From JAIQET01 sp035542575 (lineage in GTDB: Bacteria; Acidobacteriota; Terriglobia; Terriglobales; Acidobacteriaceae), in contig DATKLE010000035.1 in NCBI GenBank assembly GCA_035542575.1, forward strand, positions 1 through 64,000: a stretch of 64,000 nucleotides of DNA, given 5' to 3'. The notes below the pieces were generated by a model. It worked only from the letters and a program-made list of their open reading frames with translations. It was not told where the DNA came from and did not search any database. Numbering within the stretch: position 1 is the stretch's first letter; each line of letters starts with the position of its first letter. Below are positions 59,283 to 64,000 of the stretch, in pieces. The translations under genes were made by a program, and so were the position numbers.

Positions 59283-60656
59283 TTACCGCCCGCTGCTATA
59301 CCAGATTGATCCGGGGGATTTGAAGTTCAGGCCTTCGCCCCAAACCGCATGCGTCTGACCGCGGTTGTCGATGCCTATCCCGAAATAGTCGCCGAAGGGA
59401 AAACTGAAGCCATCGGGATGAATATAGCGGTAGCCCGGAACGTGGCCGGAGAGGCGGGTCTCGGCTGACCAGGTGGCACCACCGTTGGTGGAACTGCGGT
59501 AGTAGGTATTCCAGTGCGGGCTGTTGCGGGAGTCCATCCAGGCGATGCGCACATCGCCGGCCGAACCAGCCGCCAATGCCGGGAAGGCGTGTTCCACACC
59601 GTCGGGGGCTTGTGAAATGTCCAGCTTCGGGGCCCAGGTGGCGCCAGCAGTCGTAGAGGAAGCGAAGTAGATACGCTCGGCGTCCCGGTCGGCAGCTCCT
59701 GCGTTCCACAGTGCGTACAAGGTCCCGGCGGCATCCGACGCCATCGTGATCTGCGGGCCTAAGTAAGCCCAGCCGCAGTGGTAAGCCGCGCAATCGGGAG
59801 GAATTGCAGACTGGTCCAGGATCGTGGTGAGCCAGGTCTTTCCGCCATCCGCTGAGCGACTGGTGTAGAGGTGCACCGTGACCTTGCTTCGGTACGGGAA
59901 GTAAGCCGCCCAGGCGAAGTAAACGTTGCCGCCAGGGTCGACGGTTCCGCCTCCGGCCAGGGACGAGTTCGACAGTGGCCACGCCAGTTGATAAGGGGTA
60001 AACGTGACTCCGCCATCGTGCGAAGCTGCGACCTGTATCTCTTGCTCGTGACTGAAGGCGACATACACGTCGGCTCCTCGCACAGCCAGCACAGGTTTGT
60101 CGGCTTCGTCGTTGCGGGCCGCGATCACCAGCGACCAGCTTTGCCCGAAGTCGGCGGATTTGGCTACGACCGTGTCCCGCTTGTCGTTCTGCAGCCACGC
60201 CGCATAGAGCGTGCGGTGGTCTGCGGGGTCGACCGCGATCTGAGCGTCAAACTGGCCCGAACTTGGGGGCGCGATCGGGCGCGGCGGCTCAAACGTGACG
60301 CCATTGTCATTGCTGGTGACCAGCACCATCGTGGGTAAAGGACAGGTCGAACAACCTGGCAAGACACCGTACTGGGGGTAGAGGATGTAGACGTGTCCGT
60401 AACCATCGGCGGCGATGGCGGGCTCCCACTGATCGCCAACGGCGAAGCCAACTCGCTGTTGGAGGCTGAACGCTGGGCCGGCGGCGGTTGCGGCTGGAAC
60501 CGCTGCGGCAACCGTCAACACCAGGGTTGCCAACAGGCGACAGCAATGGCCGTGACTTGAAGGGCTGGAGAACAAGGGACCTCTGCGGGCGGGGGAAACC
60601 GCTGCCCCCAGAAATCTAACGCCAAAGTGGCAGTGGGTCAACGGGATAATGGCCAT
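59283..60656 (-). CDS. Sialidase-like (BNR-repeat) exported protein
   Basis: A 457-aa protein with a signal-like segment (LLATLVLTVAAAVPAATAAG) after a long N-terminus, and a six-bladed propeller suggested by repeated Asp-box motifs: SNDNGVTFEPP, SADFGQSWSL, SHDGGVTFTPY, SADGGKTWLTT, SSTTAGATWAP and SSTNGGATWSA. True sialidases also need an Arg triad and a Tyr/Glu pair, which I cannot place with certainty, so a glycan-binding or non-enzymatic role is possible. A later start would make a cleaner signal peptide, but none is obvious. Confidence 0.72.
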   Translation of the reverse strand: MAIIPLTHCHFGVRFLGAAVSPARRGPLFSSPSSHGHCCRLLATLVLTVAAAVPAATAAGPAFSLQQRVGFAVGDQWEPAIAADGYGHVYILYPQYGVLPGCSTCPLPTMVLVTSNDNGVTFEPPRPIAPPSSGQFDAQIAVDPADHRTLYAAWLQNDKRDTVVAKSADFGQSWSLVIAARNDEADKPVLAVRGADVYVAFSHEQEIQVAASHDGGVTFTPYQLAWPLSNSSLAGGGTVDPGGNVYFAWAAYFPYRSKVTVHLYTSRSADGGKTWLTTILDQSAIPPDCAAYHCGWAYLGPQITMASDAAGTLYALWNAGAADRDAERIYFASSTTAGATWAPKLDISQAPDGVEHAFPALAAGSAGDVRIAWMDSRNSPHWNTYYRSSTNGGATWSAETRLSGHVPGYRYIHPDGFSFPFGDYFGIGIDNRGQTHAVWGEGLNFKSPGSIWYSSGR

Positions 60657-60721
60657 CGATGGTACGACGGCGCCGCTGTCCGACAGACGGCTTTTGCCTG
60701 CTACCAGCTACTAAGCGCCCG

Positions 60722-61471
60722 CTACCCGCCGCTCGCAGTCAACAGAATGGGCTCCCCCTTGGTAATCACCAGGGTGTGCTCGTAGTGAGCCGAGGGCCTG
60801 TGGTCCGCCGTGCACACGGTCCAGCCATCACGTGCCACCACCGCACGGCCAGATCCCGCGGCAATGATGGGTTCCACGGTGATGACCAGGCCCTCGGTAA
60901 GAATCTGATTGGCGTCGGGGTCGGCATAATTGGGGACTCGCGGCTCTTCGTGGATGGTACGGCCAATCCCGTGGCCGCCGAGATCGCGAATTACGGAGAA
61001 GCCGCTGCGCCGGACCTCCCGTTCCACCACGCGGCCAATCTCGCAAACCCGAAAGCCGGCGCGGGCCACCAGCATCGCCTTCTTGAAGGCGCGCTCGGCG
61101 CAGGCCATCAGCCGCTCATTCTCCTCCGAGATCTCACCCACCGCCACGGTTTCGGCGGCGTCGGCCATGAAGCCATTTTTCTCCAGGGTGACGTCGAGTT
61201 TCACCAGGTCGCCTTCGCGCACTTGGCGGTCGCCGGGGATGCCATGAACGGCTTCGTCGTTGAGGCTGATGCAGTTGGCACCGGGAAAACCATAGACAAG
61301 AGCCGGCGCCGACTGCGCGCCGTGCTCCCGCATCACCCGCGCTCCCACTTCGTCCAGCTCAGCAGTAGTGACGCCGGGACGCACCTGCTGCTTCATGGCT
61401 TCAATCACGCGGCGCACGACGGCGCCGGCGGCGCGCATGCTGGCGAGTTCTTCCGGGCCGCTGATGGACAC
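60722..61471 (-). CDS. map: Methionine aminopeptidase, type I
   Basis: Removes the N-terminal methionine of new proteins. The 249-aa chain shows the pita-bread-fold metal ligands: Asp in VKLDVTLEKNG, Asp in FMADAAETV, His in LGGHGIGRTIHEEP, Glu in VITVEPIIA and Glu in AHYEHTLVIT. SLNDEAVHGIPGDRQ is a typical substrate-loop region. Map is often near rpsM/infA in bacteria, but here it stands apart and may be a second copy. Confidence 0.94.
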   Translation of the reverse strand: MSISGPEELASMRAAGAVVRRVIEAMKQQVRPGVTTAELDEVGARVMREHGAQSAPALVYGFPGANCISLNDEAVHGIPGDRQVREGDLVKLDVTLEKNGFMADAAETVAVGEISEENERLMACAERAFKKAMLVARAGFRVCEIGRVVEREVRRSGFSVIRDLGGHGIGRTIHEEPRVPNYADPDANQILTEGLVITVEPIIAAGSGRAVVARDGWTVCTADHRPSAHYEHTLVITKGEPILLTASGG

Positions 61472-61495
61472 GAAACCTTCCTCCCTTCGGACAGT

Positions 61496-61909
61496 TTATC
61501 GCATCGACTGCGTCCGCCGAGGGCCGTACGCCAGTATCAACGCAACCGCCGCAATATAGAAAGGAAGCACACGGGTAAGCGCGAAACCCAGATAACGCAG
61601 CACTAGACCATACAAGCCAATGGCTTCGAACACTGCGTAAGTAGCCACATACCCTGCCTGCCAGCGCCTGAGGGCGACAGCGTCGGATGGATTGCTTGCG
61701 AGGAGGGTCTCCGCGCGGAGTATCAGCACGGACCGGATCTTGAAGATGGAGATGGCCATCCACAGCACAACAAACACCACGACGTAGAAGACCACCTCGC
61801 TGGGAGAGTGCTTTTCGACGCGAAACAGTTCTGGAATTGCGGCAAAGAGCAGGACGCTGGCGAAGAGGGCGAAGCGAATTAGCTGCACGGTTCTCAGCCT
61901 CTCTCTCAT
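61496..61909 (-). CDS. Small multi-pass membrane protein, function unknown
   Basis: A 137-aa protein with four hydrophobic helices (LIRFALFASVLLFAAIPELF, VVFYVVVFVVLWMAISIF, AGYVATYAVFEAIGLYGLVL, VLPFYIAAVALILAYG). A charged loop (EVEKHSPSEV-like and ETLLASNPSDAVALRRW) separates helices. No family is recognised. It lies 24 bases upstream of map on the same strand and could be co-transcribed. Confidence 0.65.
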   Translation of the reverse strand: MRERLRTVQLIRFALFASVLLFAAIPELFRVEKHSPSEVVFYVVVFVVLWMAISIFKIRSVLILRAETLLASNPSDAVALRRWQAGYVATYAVFEAIGLYGLVLRYLGFALTRVLPFYIAAVALILAYGPRRTQSMR

Positions 61910-62037
61910 ATGGCAATGTTGATGGAATCGCGGGAGATGCTGTGATCAAAATCTGCAGCGGTGCCCGGTTCGTCAACAGACACACGGGGTTCAGGAAGAA
62001 TCACAAGACTTCCAACAGTACGGGGCGACACACGCTC

Positions 62038-62133
62038 GATCCTTCGCCCTCTCGGGCTCAGGATGACGCCTTCGTTGAGTCTGCTTCTGGCGTCATCCCG
62101 AACCGGCGTCGAGCCGGTGAGGGATCTTGCGCG
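62038..62133. repeat. Dispersed repeat, arms in outward order
   Basis: GATCCTTCGCCCTCTCGGGC ... AGGATGACGCC is followed after 18 bases by GGCGTCATCCCGAACCGGCG ... GGGATCTTGCGCG. The arms are the same as in other copies but swapped, as if two neighbouring half elements met. It lies between the small membrane protein and the barrel gene. Confidence 0.65.
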
Positions 62134-62147
62134 GGACCGCACGATGC

Positions 62148-63458
62148 TCAGTGCCCATGGCTGCTCAATCCTGGCCGCACGCGCAGAAACACGTGGAACG
62201 ACACCGGACGGTCGCCATAAATCGGATCGAGCGCCGCCGGCTTGGAATAGAACGTGACATCCGCGCCCAGGCCGAGTTGCCAGCGGCGGTTATGCACCAG
62301 ATCGCGCACTCCTCCGAAGGTGTAGGCTCCAATGCGGTAGGAGGGATGGGTCGGCGCTTCGGGAAACAGTTCATCCTTGTCTGCCAGTTCCAGGCGGGTG
62401 TAGCCGTAGTTGCGGCGGCAGAAATTCACGGTGGACTCCAGCAGATAGCTGTTCTGCACACTGTCGTTCGCCGGCTTGCGCTTGCGTCCCCAGACGGCCG
62501 ATGTTGCCCAGTTCCCCTGCGCAAACGGACGGTTGTATTCGAGCGAGGCGGTCTGGCGCAACTCGCTGCCGGGCTCCAGCGCCTCAGGATGCTCCAGACG
62601 ACCGTAGCTGTACTGGGCAGTCCAGTTGCGTGTAGGCGCTGCGCTCACCCGGAACGACCAGGAATCGAGCGCGTCCAGTTGGATTTTCCAGCGCTGCTCG
62701 CCCGGTTCGCGGCCGTTGAATGCCGATGCCTCGAACTTGAAACGATCCACCGTGAACCCGGTAGTCACCACGCCAAAACTGGTGTGAGTTGAATCCTGCA
62801 AATGGTGGCTGAGTGGCGCAGCAGGATTTTCCGCGGCGGATTCACGATGAATGTAGGTCACCGGGCCCAGTGCCGGTTCGGCCGCAGGCCCGCCATAAAA
62901 CAGCCAGGTCACTTTGTCGTTGAGCGGCACGGTGTAGAGCAGCGACAGCTCAGCGAACACATTGTGGGGATGCTGGTGGTCCACCAGCGCCTGGCCATGA
63001 TAGGTCTCGCCCGTTTGAAACAACAACGGTAAACCGGGATGCGGCGAGGTGAGAGATTCGGCAGAAAACATCTCGCGAAAAAGAATCGTTCCCGAGCCCA
63101 GCGTGTGCTGCTCCATCAGCATCAGGTAGTTGACCGACTCCGCCTTCCCCTCGCCGCGTGGCCCGCCCTGCTGGTTGTAGGTGAGGAAGAGGGCGCCGTG
63201 GGCCATCAGGTCCCAGCCGCCGTGCGAGGTCATCCACAGGCGCGCCGGCACCGACGCTGGTTGCCAGCCTGTGCCGGACCCCGAGTGGAAGGAAGGCAAG
63301 ACTTCGGGGAGCGGGTGACTGTTACTCATGCCTGCCATACCCGGCATAGTTGCACCGGACTGGCCTTGGCCCATGTCCATGGGGTGGCCGTCGTTCTGCG
63401 CCAGGGATGAAAGCGCAAGAACCACGACCGCGAGGAAACCCAAGATTGCTCTGCGCAA
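62148..63458 (-). CDS. Outer-membrane beta-barrel protein with His/Met-rich N-terminus
   Basis: A 436-aa exported protein: signal peptide (RAILGFLAVVVLALSSLAQ), then a Met/His-rich stretch (GHPMDMGQGQSG, MPGMAGMSNSHP) that could bind copper or silver, then about 380 residues of alternating beta strands with many Trp/Tyr (e.g. GALFLTYNQQGGPRGEGKAES, RKWKIQLDALDSW-like segments), typical of a barrel. The family is unknown to me. A small Cys/His-bearing secreted gene lies upstream on the same strand, suggesting a metal-handling pair; this is inference. Confidence 0.68.
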   Translation of the reverse strand: MRRAILGFLAVVVLALSSLAQNDGHPMDMGQGQSGATMPGMAGMSNSHPLPEVLPSFHSGSGTGWQPASVPARLWMTSHGGWDLMAHGALFLTYNQQGGPRGEGKAESVNYLMLMEQHTLGSGTILFREMFSAESLTSPHPGLPLLFQTGETYHGQALVDHQHPHNVFAELSLLYTVPLNDKVTWLFYGGPAAEPALGPVTYIHRESAAENPAAPLSHHLQDSTHTSFGVVTTGFTVDRFKFEASAFNGREPGEQRWKIQLDALDSWSFRVSAAPTRNWTAQYSYGRLEHPEALEPGSELRQTASLEYNRPFAQGNWATSAVWGRKRKPANDSVQNSYLLESTVNFCRRNYGYTRLELADKDELFPEAPTHPSYRIGAYTFGGVRDLVHNRRWQLGLGADVTFYSKPAALDPIYGDRPVSFHVFLRVRPGLSSHGH

Positions 63459-63554
63459 GCTTCACCTCAGCCGCGATGACACAAGAATGCATTGATCCTC
63501 CGCGAGCAGAGGTAGAACCTGCTCCGGAGTAGAGAGTCTGCGGGAGGATTGAAG

Positions 63555-63905
63555 CTAGATGCGGAGAGGGGTGAGACCCGGCGGATCACCGGTAAGGGGC
63601 AGTGGCATGCGCAAGCAGTCATCTCCAGCTATGGGACCCAAGGCCGCGTTGAAGCGAGACACCGCCACCGCGTAGAGCTGCATGGGGCGCAAATCGGGCG
63701 GCACCTGCACAATCGCCAAACCATGTCCCGCCACGCAGCACTTGTAATTCGCAGGGATAGGAGCGGGGGCTGGAGGAAGCTGCTCGTGACAGCCACCCAG
63801 GCTCCCCTGCGGTGCCGCAGATGTGGCCAACACTTGTCCGGACACCGTAGCGGCTGCCACAGTGACCAGCAGAAGCAACGCAAGCGCCTTGGGCAGTCGT
63901 CCCAT
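63555..63905 (-). CDS. Small secreted protein with Cys and His residues
   Basis: About 116 aa from the ATG that starts the signal peptide (LPKALALLLLVTVAAATVSG). The mature part has GGCHEQLPP, a Cys pair with His (YKCCVAGHGLAI) and GDDCLRMPL near the end, four Cys in all, consistent with disulfides or metal binding. No family is recognised. It lies 96 bases upstream of the His/Met-rich barrel gene, the last complete gene in the window. Confidence 0.55.
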   Translation of the reverse strand: MGRLPKALALLLLVTVAAATVSGQVLATSAAPQGSLGGCHEQLPPAPAPIPANYKCCVAGHGLAIVQVPPDLRPMQLYAVAVSRFNAALGPIAGDDCLRMPLPLTGDPPGLTPLRI

Positions 63906-64000
63906 GCTTGCCAGTAGGATGCGCTCCTGAACTATTTCGACTCGGTCACGCTCGGGATATTTTAGCCCAAGCCAAATCGCTCGCACGAAACTTTGGGGAA

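Noticed and set aside
1..64000. tRNA or rRNA genes
   Set aside because: No cloverleaf with a TTCRANY arm or rRNA-like segment was found by eye; a tRNAscan run would settle it.

Overview
The window looks like chromosomal DNA of an Acidobacteriota member, probably class Terriglobia (a Koribacter-like soil lineage). This is inferred from two Oar-like TonB-dependent receptors of about 1140 aa with N-terminal carboxypeptidase-regulatory domains, a sulfatase-TPR fusion, a serine/threonine kinase fused to a WD40/TolB-like sensor, many small secreted proteins of unknown function, high GC, and several families of short palindromic intergenic repeats. No rRNA or tRNA gene was seen. About 59 protein genes fill the window on both strands with short gaps.

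Layout. 1-1850: group II intron with an endonuclease-less maturase, its 5' end outside the window. 1970-5212: larB, a ChaN-family gene and ubiX. 5336-7287: two toxin-antitoxin modules (Phd/VapC and ParD/ParE) around a small membrane protein. 7347-13993: a secreted DUF711 protein, a candidate structured RNA with a 20-codon ORF, small stress or unknown proteins, a Nudix hydrolase and a short LigD (phosphoesterase plus ligase). 14039-19809: a secreted protein, LemA-DUF2207, DUF983, PilZ plus a LuxR regulator with a degenerate receiver, and trmO. 19946-28489: proline/tryptophan catabolism (P5C dehydrogenase, tryptophanase), a 1168-aa GH18/NodB/GT2 polysaccharide enzyme and a GT39-like membrane protein. 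28678-37637: two outer-membrane receptors flanking a sulfatase-TPR protein.

37821-46021: a LolA-like protein, serS, an exported methyltransferase, exported MsrA and MsrB, a one-domain receiver with Glu at the phosphorylation site, secreted proteins, bacterioferritin and a PilZ protein. 46220-51041: a membrane protein, a kynureninase-like enzyme and a GIDE-LemA pair followed by a CTP-synthase-tail-like protein. 51061-58438: kinase/sensor, secreted protein, CPBP protease, PafA-like phosphatase and pyrD. 58648-63905: DUF1761, a BNR-repeat sialidase-like protein, map, membrane proteins, and a His/Met-rich outer-membrane barrel with a Cys/His-bearing small secreted protein that may be metal-related.

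The most unusual items are the RNA element at about 8831-9125 (long-range pairing over a perfect Shine-Dalgarno, two strong hairpins, a possible pseudoknot and a terminator), the triple-domain polysaccharide enzyme, two pseudo-receivers, two separate LemA modules, and repeat-like DNA read as protein inside ligD. All functions are inferred from sequence reading alone; no database search was run.
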